The notes below the pieces were generated by a model. The model did not search any database and had not been told where the DNA came from. It worked only from the letters and a program-made list of their open reading frames with translations. From DASPWW01 sp035461345 (GTDB lineage: Bacteria; Actinomycetota; Thermoleophilia; Solirubrobacterales; 70-9): 12,812 bases of DNA. Where the stretch lies: the NCBI GenBank assembly GCA_035461345.1, contig DATHVJ010000193.1, forward strand, positions 1 to 12,812, in the 5' to 3' direction. Position 1 is the stretch's first letter. Each line of letters begins with the position of its first letter. This document shows positions 1-5,300 of the stretch, piece by piece. The position numbers and the translations under genes were made by a program.

Positions 1-177
1 TCGGTGATCGTCGACAAGGTCAGCATGCAGTTCGTGTTCGGCTCCGAGGTCGACTACGTCGAGGGCCTCCAGGGCGCCGGGTTCGCGGTCAACAACCCGA
101 ACGTCGTCGCGGCCTGCGGCTGCGGCTCCTCGTTCCAGGTCCGCGAGGACGCCGCCGAGCAGACGACGAGCGTCTAG
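1..177 (+). CDS. A-type iron-sulfur carrier (HesB/IscA/ErpA family), 3' end
   Basis: The last 58 residues of an Fe-S cluster assembly accessory protein; the 5' end lies left of the window. A-type carriers accept [2Fe-2S] or [4Fe-4S] clusters from the SUF or ISC scaffold and pass them to apo-enzymes in the cytoplasm. The visible part has the family's C-terminal layout: the FGSEVDYVEGLQGAGFAVNNPN stretch typical of the HesB/IscA fold, then ACGCGSSF, which supplies two of the three cluster-binding cysteines. The first cysteine would lie upstream of the window. A short polar tail (REDAAEQTTSV) follows, then TAG. It converges on the glutaredoxin gene with a hairpin between them. IscA, SufA and ErpA cannot be told apart from this fragment. 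Confidence 0.93.
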   Translation, partial: SVIVDKVSMQFVFGSEVDYVEGLQGAGFAVNNPNVVAACGCGSSFQVREDAAEQTTSV

Positions 178-185
178 CGTTCGCC

Positions 186-210
186 GGCGCCACCCGCGCC
201 GGGGGGCGCC
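186..210. terminator. GC-rich hairpin between convergent genes
   Basis: Arms 186-195 (GGCGCCACCC) and 201-210 (GGGGGGCGCC) pair at 9 of 10 positions around a 5-nt loop. The hairpin lies just after the HesB-type stop (177) and touches the stop codon of the opposing glutaredoxin gene (210-212). No T-run follows on either strand, so the call of a bidirectional terminator rests on position and stem strength. Confidence 0.5.
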
Positions 211-605
211 TACTCGATCTGCAGCGGTGGGCTCTGTCCGGGGGCGGGCTGGCCGTTGGGACTGGGCGGGGCGGCGTCCTCGGGCTGCTCGACCTCCAGA
301 AGCTCCGCGAGCTCGCCCGACGCGTACATCTCGTCGACGATGTCGGCGCCGCCGACCAGCTCGCCGTTGACGTAGAGCTGCGGGAACGTCCGCCAGTCCG
401 AGATCTCGCCCGTCGCCTCGCGCAGCGGCTCAAGCGCGGGGAGGACGTCGATGGCCCCGTACTCGACGCCGAGCGAGTCGAGGGTCTGGACGACTCGCAT
501 CGAGAACCCGCACCGGGGCGCCTCAGGCGTCCCCTTCATGAACAGCAGAACGGGATGTTCGCGGATCAGCTCTTCGACCTTGTCTCGTAGCGCTGGGTCT
601 GCCAT
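210..605 (-). CDS. grxD: Monothiol (CGFS) glutaredoxin, Grx4/GrxD type
   Basis: A 131-aa CGFS-class glutaredoxin. In other bacteria this class dimerises around a glutathione-ligated [2Fe-2S] cluster or forms heterodimers with BolA, and acts in Fe-S trafficking more than in thiol reduction. Visible features are K24 in FMKGTP, the active site P30-R31-C32-G33-F34-S35, the TFP motif T73-F74-P75 with the cis-proline, and GGAD at 85-88. Two positions differ from the common form: WP is W71-R72, and the usual GGCD cysteine is A87. After about residue 106 comes a Pro/Gln/Glu-rich tail absent from E. coli GrxD. The ATG at 603-605 has a strong SD (GAGGAGGA, plus-strand 614-621, spacer 8) that lies inside the last codons of bolA. 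The bolA stop is only 4 nt upstream, so the two are probably translationally coupled. Confidence 0.95.
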   Translation of the reverse strand: MADPALRDKVEELIREHPVLLFMKGTPEAPRCGFSMRVVQTLDSLGVEYGAIDVLPALEPLREATGEISDWRTFPQLYVNGELVGGADIVDEMYASGELAELLEVEQPEDAAPPSPNGQPAPGQSPPLQIE

Positions 606-609
606 CGGC

Positions 610-948
610 TCAGTCCTCCTCGGGGGGGCTTTGCGCGTCGATCTCAGAGGTTACGGCCTCGCTCCCCTCGCCCTCCCCTCCATGGGCGTCGCCGCCGCCC
701 GACGCCCCTTCGGCGTCGAGCGCGTGCGTCTTCAGCGACAGCGCGTGGATCGACCCGTCGTCCATCCGCTCCTGGACCGCGCCCTTGACCATGCGGTGCT
801 GCTCGACGCGGCTGAGGCCGGCGAACTGCGGCGCCCGCACCACGGCGGTCAGGTGGTCTCCTTGGCCCGTGTCGTCGGTGACCTCGACCTCGGCGCCGGG
901 CAGCCTCGTCAGGATCAGCTCGCGGACCTCGTCCAGCTCGATCGCCAC
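610..948 (-). CDS. bolA: BolA/IbaG family protein
   Basis: A 112-aa BolA-fold protein. Residues 1-75 match the family: the N-terminal helix IELDEVRELILTRLPGAEVEV, then the GDHLTAVV strand, FAGLSRVEQHRMV, and the C-terminal SIHALSLKTHA. BolA proteins bind [2Fe-2S] clusters together with CGFS glutaredoxins through histidines, and act in iron sensing and cluster delivery. The adjacent CGFS glutaredoxin, 4 nt downstream, strongly supports that partnership here. After residue 78 comes a disordered acidic Gly/Ser/Glu/Asp tail of about 34 residues (from GASGGGDAHGG to PPEED) not found in E. coli BolA. The last codons of the tail encode the SD of the next gene. The start is GTG at 946-948 with no convincing SD, 21 nt after the fprA stop. 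This suggests coupling to upstream translation. Confidence 0.9.
   Translation of the reverse strand: MAIELDEVRELILTRLPGAEVEVTDDTGQGDHLTAVVRAPQFAGLSRVEQHRMVKGAVQERMDDGSIHALSLKTHALDAEGASGGGDAHGGEGEGSEAVTSEIDAQSPPEED
614..621 (-). promoter_or_regulatory. SD of the glutaredoxin gene, inside bolA
   Basis: On the minus strand GAGGAGGA sits 8 nt before the glutaredoxin ATG and encodes the final Glu-Glu-Asp of BolA. It fixes the glutaredoxin start and implies translational coupling. Confidence 0.75.
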
Positions 949-969
949 GAGCCGGATTCTAGGGACGGG

Positions 970-2379
970 TCAACCCGCGACCGGGTCCGCCTCGCGCGCG
1001 GCGACCTCGACCATCTCGTCGATGCGGCAGAACTTGACCCGTGGCCGGCCCTGGGGCTGGCCCCGCTCGACCTCGGCGCGGTCGATCGCTTCCCAGCCGC
1101 GGTAGGTGACGTGGTCGGGCTTGCGATCGCGCAGCAGGGCGTCGACCGCCTCGGGCTCCGGCTGCGCCGGCTCCGGGACGCTTCCCGCCTCGAGGTCCTC
1201 GAACAGGCGCTCGACGGTGTCCTGGGCGTCCTTCTTGTTCGTGCCGATCACGCCCGACGGGCCGCGCTTGATCCACCCGACGACGTACTGGCCCGGGAGA
1301 TGCCCGCCGGCCTCGCGATCGATGACCCGCCCGCCCTCGTTGGGGATCACCCCTCGGCGGTAGTCGAACGGGATTCCGTCGACCGCGATCCCCTTGTAGC
1401 CGATCGAGCGCAGCACCAGCCCGGCCTCGATCGTCTCGCGCTCGCCGGTGTCACGAGGCCGGATCGCGCCGGTCTCGTCGCGGTAGAGCTCATTGCGGCC
1501 GATCACGACACGCTCGACGCGCCCGTTCCCCTGGATCTCGATCGGCGAGCAGAGGAACCGCAGCACGATCCGCTTCGGCCTGCCCTCGGGCTCCTTGTCC
1601 GCGAACTCGGTCAGGATCTCGAAGTTCTTGCGCGCCGTGATGTCGGCCTCGGACTCGAGGTACTCCCGGCTGAGGTCGTCGAGCTCGAGCTCCGCGGGAT
1701 CGACGTGGATGTCCGCGTCGGCCATCTCGCCGAGCTCCCGCAGCTCGGGGTTGGTGAACGCCGCCTGGACCGGGCCGCGGCGGCCGAGGACGACGATCTC
1801 CTTCACCTCGCAGGACCCCAGTCCCTCGATCGCGTGGTCGGCGGTGTCGGTCGTCGTCAGCTCGTCGCGGGTCAGGGCGAGCATCCGCGTCACGTCGGCC
1901 GCGACGTTGCCGTTGCCGATCACCACCGCGCGCTCGCACGACAGGTCGAACTCGTGGTCGGCGTAGTCGGGGTGGGCGTTGTACCAGCCGACGAACGCCG
2001 TCGCGGGCCCGCTCCCGGGCAGGTCCTCGCCCGGGATGCCGAGGTGGCGGTCGGCCTCGGCTCCGTACGCGTAGACCACCGCGTGGTAACGCTCCGCCAG
2101 GTCCCTCGGCGAGGCATCGCGCCCGAGCTGGACGTTGCCGAAAAAGCGGAAGCCGTCGCGCGCCGCGGTCTTCTCGTACACCCGGATCACCGACTTGATC
2201 TTGGGATGGTCCGGGGCCACCCCGCCGCGCACGAGCCCGAACGGGGTGGGGAGGCGGTCGAACATGTCGACCTGCGCGGTCACGCCCTCGCGCCGCATGA
2301 CGTGGTCGGCGGCGTAGAAGCCGGCTGGTCCCGAGCCGACGATCGCGACCCGGAGCGGGTTGTCGGGCGTCCCGGCCAC
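970..2379 (-). CDS. fprA: FprA-like ferredoxin/adrenodoxin--NADP+ reductase
   Basis: A 469-aa flavoprotein of the adrenodoxin-reductase family (mycobacterial FprA type), which passes electrons between NADPH and ferredoxin through FAD. From the GTG start I see the FAD dinucleotide motif GSGPAG (15-20), FDRLPTPFGLVRGGVAPDH (about 40-58), the NADPH-site GNGNVAADV (155-163), RRGPVQAAF (200-208) and the C-terminal FAD signature GWIKRGPSGVIGTNKKDA (368-385). All are hallmarks of this family, and the length fits. I prefer GTG at 2377-2379 because GGGAGGT lies 7 nt before it; an in-frame TTG at 2395-2397 lies upstream of that SD. A ferredoxin reductase between a heme-synthesis gene and Fe-S genes suggests reducing power for heme or cluster metabolism. 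The intergenic region before it is a long palindrome that would mask this SD. Confidence 0.94.
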   Translation of the reverse strand: MAGTPDNPLRVAIVGSGPAGFYAADHVMRREGVTAQVDMFDRLPTPFGLVRGGVAPDHPKIKSVIRVYEKTAARDGFRFFGNVQLGRDASPRDLAERYHAVVYAYGAEADRHLGIPGEDLPGSGPATAFVGWYNAHPDYADHEFDLSCERAVVIGNGNVAADVTRMLALTRDELTTTDTADHAIEGLGSCEVKEIVVLGRRGPVQAAFTNPELRELGEMADADIHVDPAELELDDLSREYLESEADITARKNFEILTEFADKEPEGRPKRIVLRFLCSPIEIQGNGRVERVVIGRNELYRDETGAIRPRDTGERETIEAGLVLRSIGYKGIAVDGIPFDYRRGVIPNEGGRVIDREAGGHLPGQYVVGWIKRGPSGVIGTNKKDAQDTVERLFEDLEAGSVPEPAQPEPEAVDALLRDRKPDHVTYRGWEAIDRAEVERGQPQGRPRVKFCRIDEMVEVAAREADPVAG

Positions 2380-2544
2380 TAGTGGTACCTCCCGCAACGT
2401 TTCGCCGGAGATGACGGCCCCAGCCCACCGCCATGCTGCGTCCTCGGTCGCCCAGGTAGCGCTGCTACCTGGGCTCCCTGCGTCCTTGCCTGTCGGTGCC
2501 TGGGTCTCGTCATTTCCTGGCGAACGTTACGCGAGGCACCACTA
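2380..2544. repeat. 165-nt imperfect palindrome spanning the hemQ-fprA gap
   Basis: Two 81-nt arms (2380-2460 and 2464-2544) surround a 3-nt centre. The outer 26-27 nt (TAGTGGT.CCTC.CG.AACGT.TCGCC) match at 23 of 26 positions with one bulge. Read as hemQ-to-fprA mRNA, two of the three mismatches become G-U wobbles. The next segments (ATGACG, CCCA, ACCG.CA) match more loosely. The core CCCAGGTAGC / GCTACCTGGG is perfect over 10 bp, 11 with the flanking G-C. The element runs from the hemQ stop (TAG, 2542-2544) to the base just before the fprA GTG. TA sits at both ends, so a TA-duplicating miniature transposon is one reading. A regulatory mRNA hairpin is another. No T-run follows the core, so it is not a classic terminator. 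This covers the whole gap between the two genes, and I see no further gene in it. Confidence 0.8.
2387..2393 (-). promoter_or_regulatory. SD that decides the fprA start, inside the palindrome
   Basis: Minus-strand GGGAGGT is followed by 7 nt (ACCACTA) and then GTG. This is ideal spacing for GTG at 2379, and it rules against the upstream TTG. The whole SD pairs with the opposite palindrome arm (GGTGCCTCG side, about 2531-2540). Confidence 0.75.
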
Positions 2545-3264
2545 CGCGATCGCTGGCTCGCTCCGGGCGGTGGCGGTGCCGTCGAGCGCGTCGAGCGCCC
2601 GCGGCACCGACATCGAGACGCAGGTGAAGATCGGGGTGTCCCGGAGGGTGTACGCGCTCGACTCCGACGAGCGCAGCTCCTGGACCAGGTCGAGGAACTC
2701 ACCCGGGTCGTCCGCCTCGAACGAGACGACGAACTCCTGGTCGTCGAGCCCGAACGAGTACGCGGTGTTGATCGTGATCTCGGGGTAGCGGCGACCGACC
2801 TCGATGTGCTCGCTCATGATCCGCTGGCGCTCGTCGGCGGGAAGCCTGTACCAGTCGCGGCGCTTCCAGAACGGGTACACGAACAGGTACTTGCGCTCCG
2901 ACACGCAGATCTCGGTCCGCGCCTCGGCCTCGGAGTACGGCGAGCGCTTCGTCATCGCCAGGTACGAGTGCGGGATCCTCGACCACCGCGCCAGTCCGCT
3001 CTGAGCGAGCACGACGTGGAACGTGTGGATGTCGTCGAGGCTCGGGCTTTGGGCGAGCAGCAGCAGGTCGGTGTCGCCGCGCGTGCCGACCGTCGAGTAG
3101 GCGCGCAGCGAGCGCTCGAGCGCGAAGTCCTCGCAGGCGGCTCTGAACTCGCGTTTATCCTGCGCGCGCTGCTCCGCGTCCCTGCGCTGCCACGCGGGGT
3201 CGGTCTTGAAGAAGGTGAACTTGGCGAAGGTCCGGTGTAGGTCGGCCACCAGGTGCGATCCCAT
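2542..3264 (-). CDS. hemQ: Chlorite dismutase-like heme protein, probable HemQ (coproheme decarboxylase)
   Basis: A 240-aa protein of the chlorite dismutase/HemQ family. HemQ (ChdC) converts coproheme to heme b in the coproporphyrin-dependent pathway of Gram-positive bacteria. Residues consistent with catalysis are Y130 and K134 in YPFWK, matching the catalytic Tyr and the propionate-binding Lys of Firmicutes HemQ, and H153 in MSEHIEVGRRY, the expected proximal heme ligand. SYLAMTKRSPYS (100-111) and FGLDDQEFVVSFEADD (171-186) are also family signatures. By eye, the position of the distal Arg of true chlorite dismutases is I165, which argues against chlorite dismutation. The ATG at 3262-3264 lacks a close SD. 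A GTG five codons in (3247-3249) has GGGA 9 nt upstream and is an alternative start. This appears to be the first gene of a hemQ-fprA-bolA-grx operon. Family membership is firm; the HemQ function is inferred. Confidence 0.85.
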   Translation of the reverse strand: MGSHLVADLHRTFAKFTFFKTDPAWQRRDAEQRAQDKREFRAACEDFALERSLRAYSTVGTRGDTDLLLLAQSPSLDDIHTFHVVLAQSGLARWSRIPHSYLAMTKRSPYSEAEARTEICVSERKYLFVYPFWKRRDWYRLPADERQRIMSEHIEVGRRYPEITINTAYSFGLDDQEFVVSFEADDPGEFLDLVQELRSSESSAYTLRDTPIFTCVSMSVPRALDALDGTATARSEPAIA

Positions 3265-5231
3265 TGACTAGGAAAGCCGCCTCTGCGGGGCGGCGCGGAC
3301 CCGATTATAGGTGCGCCGCCGCGCTCGCCGTGGTGGCCATGAGCGCGGTCGCGGCCGTGGCGCTCGCGCCCGGTGCGGGCGCCCAGCCGGTGCGCGATCC
3401 GTCGCGGATCACGCTCGCGTTCGTCCCCGCGGGCACCGATCCGCAGGATCTGGCGGCGGTCGAAGGGATGGCGATCGGCCTGATGAGCGCGGGGCTGGGG
3501 AGCACCGTCCCACCGGACCAGACCTATCTCGACATCGGCCAGGGCAACCGGGTGTTCACCTCGCTGTACGACGAGCCGCTGCCGCGGCTGTTCGCGATCG
3601 GTGGCCGCGTCCCGCCGGTCCTGTGGCGGGCCGTGCTCGAGCGCGCCGACAGCGTCCCGGCCGACATCGTTCCCGGCCTGCTCGCGACGACGATCGCCCG
3701 CGGGCGCGACCACGTGCGCGCGGGCCCCCGCGCCGGCGCCGCCGGGCTCACCGCGGTGGACCGAGACGGCCGCGTGCCCGACGGCACGTGGTGCCCGCCG
3801 CCGCGCTGCGCGGGGATGAGGGTGATGGCGGTCGATCTGGAGCGCTTGGGCGACCGTGGTTTGCGACCGCGGGGTGACGGCCTGCTGATCGCGATCGAGC
3901 GCCCGCCCCCCGAGGAGAAGGGAGAGCAGCTCGCGATCGGGATCGCCGGGCGCGGATTCGACGGGCAAGTCACCTCCGACAGCACCCGCCGCGAGGGCCT
4001 CGTGCTCTCCACCGACCTCGCGCCTACCATCCTCGAGCGCCTCGGCATGGACGTCCCCGGTGCGATGAGCGGCAGCGCGATCCGCGCCGAGGGGACGCCC
4101 GACCCGGACGAGCTCACCTCGCTCGAACGGCGCATGACCGACGTCGGCCCGCGGCGGGGGCCGGTGATCGGGCTCAGCCTGTTGGTGTGGGCGGCGGTCG
4201 CGCTGGCCGCGGTGGCGGCCTTCGGCGCCCCCGGGGCCCGCGCCCTTCTCCCCGTCGTAGCGCTGGCGGGGATGTACGTCCCGGCGGCGTTGCTGCTCGC
4301 CGCCGCGCTCGACCCGAGCGAGACGGTGGAGCAGCTCCTCGTCGGGCTCGGATCCCCGGTGCTCGCGGTGGCGACGCTCGCATTCGTGCGGGGATACGGC
4401 GCCGTCGCGGTCGCCTGCTCGGTGACCGTGCTCGCGTACGCGGTCGACGTGATCGCCGGCTCCCCGCTCACCGCGCTGTCGCTGATCGGCCCCAACCCGG
4501 CCCTGGGGGTCCGTTTCTACGGGATCGGGAACGAGCTCGAGGCGACGATCGCGGCGCTTGTCCCGATCGGGGTCGGCGCGGCGCTCGCGGGATGGGGATC
4601 GCGCGCCGGCGAGGCGGTGTTGCCGCGGCCCGCGGCGCTGGCATTCGGCGTCGCCGCCCTCGCCGGCGTGCTCGTGTTCGCGCCCGGTCGCTTCGGCGCC
4701 GACGTCGGAGCGGCGATCGTGCTGCCGGTCGGCGCCGCAGTCGCGGCGTGGTTCGTGCTCGGCGGCGGGCGCCGACGGCTGCTGCTCGCCGTTGCCGCTC
4801 CGCTGCTCGCGGTCGCGGCGCTATTCGCGGTCGACCTCGCGCTTGGGGGAGACGCGCACCTCAGCCGCTCGGTGCTCGAAGCCGGCGGTCTCGACGACGT
4901 CGGTGACGTCGTCGAGCGTCGCCTGCGGCTGTCGGCCGACAGCTTCGGCCGCAACATCGGCAAGCCGTCGATGCTGGTCTGCATCGCGCTGATCGTCACG
5001 GGGGTGCTCATGCGCCGTCGCATTGCGTCCTGGTTCGAGGGGGCGCGACCGGCGCTCGCGGGGCTCGTCGGCGCGATCGCCGCGACGGTCGTCGGCACCT
5101 TGGCCAACGACTCGGGAGCGCTGCTGCTGATGATCGGGACCGGCTTCTCGAGCCTCTTCGTCGCCTACGTTTGGGCGACCGCAAACCCGCTCGAACCGGA
5201 CGCGGGAGCGAGCGAGCAAGATGACCGGTGA
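3264..5231 (+). CDS. Polytopic membrane protein with degenerate alkaline-phosphatase-like domain
   Basis: A 655-aa protein of unknown function. A basic N-terminus (RK, RR, R) leads into a hydrophobic signal or anchor segment (about 18-41). An outer domain (about 42-290) follows. Its C-terminal part (TSDSTRREGLVLSTDLAPTI, 237-256, then LERLGMDVPGAMSG) resembles the end of phosphatase/sulfatase-superfamily domains. The metal-binding His/Asp motifs I would expect are not visible, so it is probably inactive. From about residue 297 there are roughly nine or ten hydrophobic segments. These contain RFYGIGNE (417-424) and NDSG (615-618), motifs I recall from uncharacterised Firmicutes and actinobacterial membrane proteins. 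The TTG start (3264-3266) has AGGTG 8 nt upstream and keeps a proper signal n-region. A later ATG (3336) would remove it. It lies 69 nt before the glycosyltransferase-flippase gene, which suggests a shared role in envelope glycolipid handling. Confidence 0.75.
   Translation: MTRKAASAGRRGPDYRCAAALAVVAMSAVAAVALAPGAGAQPVRDPSRITLAFVPAGTDPQDLAAVEGMAIGLMSAGLGSTVPPDQTYLDIGQGNRVFTSLYDEPLPRLFAIGGRVPPVLWRAVLERADSVPADIVPGLLATTIARGRDHVRAGPRAGAAGLTAVDRDGRVPDGTWCPPPRCAGMRVMAVDLERLGDRGLRPRGDGLLIAIERPPPEEKGEQLAIGIAGRGFDGQVTSDSTRREGLVLSTDLAPTILERLGMDVPGAMSGSAIRAEGTPDPDELTSLERRMTDVGPRRGPVIGLSLLVWAAVALAAVAAFGAPGARALLPVVALAGMYVPAALLLAAALDPSETVEQLLVGLGSPVLAVATLAFVRGYGAVAVACSVTVLAYAVDVIAGSPLTALSLIGPNPALGVRFYGIGNELEATIAALVPIGVGAALAGWGSRAGEAVLPRPAALAFGVAALAGVLVFAPGRFGADVGAAIVLPVGAAVAAWFVLGGGRRRLLLAVAAPLLAVAALFAVDLALGGDAHLSRSVLEAGGLDDVGDVVERRLRLSADSFGRNIGKPSMLVCIALIVTGVLMRRRIASWFEGARPALAGLVGAIAATVVGTLANDSGALLLMIGTGFSSLFVAYVWATANPLEPDAGASEQDDR
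3304..3309 (-). promoter_or_regulatory. Probable -10 box of the hemQ operon promoter
   Basis: The minus strand carries a perfect TATAAT here, standing out in a very GC-rich stretch. It would start transcription near 3297, giving a leader of about 33 nt before the hemQ ATG. I see no good TTGACA-like -35 at 16-18 nt. The box lies within the first codons of the divergent membrane-protein gene if that gene starts at its TTG. Confidence 0.45.
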
Positions 5232-5285
5232 TGTGAGTGCGAGCGAGCGGGAGAGGAGGATTCGAGCGGAATTGATTCGGCGCGT

Positions 5286-5294
5286 TGTTACGAT
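5286..5294 (+). promoter_or_regulatory. Extended -10 promoter for a leaderless transcript
   Basis: TGT-TACGAT forms an extended -10 (TGn plus TACGAT at 5289-5294). Only 6 nt separate it from the ATG at 5301, so transcription should start at or next to that ATG. No SD precedes the ATG (CGATCCATTA), which fits a leaderless mRNA. A TTGATT at 5272-5277 is too close to serve as a normal -35. Confidence 0.5.
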
Positions 5295-5300
5295 CCATTA

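Noticed and set aside
451..2382. Long plus-strand ORF of 643 codons opposite fprA and bolA
   Set aside because: It is antisense to three well-recognised genes. Its composition (Arg/Asp/Val/Leu repeats) is the usual shadow of GC-rich coding DNA, and no domain is seen.
2380..2397. TTG at 2395-2397 as the fprA start
   Set aside because: It lies upstream of, and out of reach of, the strong GGGAGGT SD, which points to GTG at 2377-2379 with 7-nt spacing. The extra six residues are not needed by the family.
2450..2474. Core hairpin in the hemQ-fprA gap as a simple intrinsic terminator
   Set aside because: There is no T-tract on either strand, the stem continues outward through both arms, and the downstream fprA has no obvious promoter of its own, so a terminator alone does not explain it.
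2542..3264. True chlorite dismutase
   Set aside because: The distal Arg position appears to be Ile165, while the coproheme-decarboxylase Tyr/Lys and proximal His are present. The Fe-S and ferredoxin-reductase neighbours also fit HemQ better.
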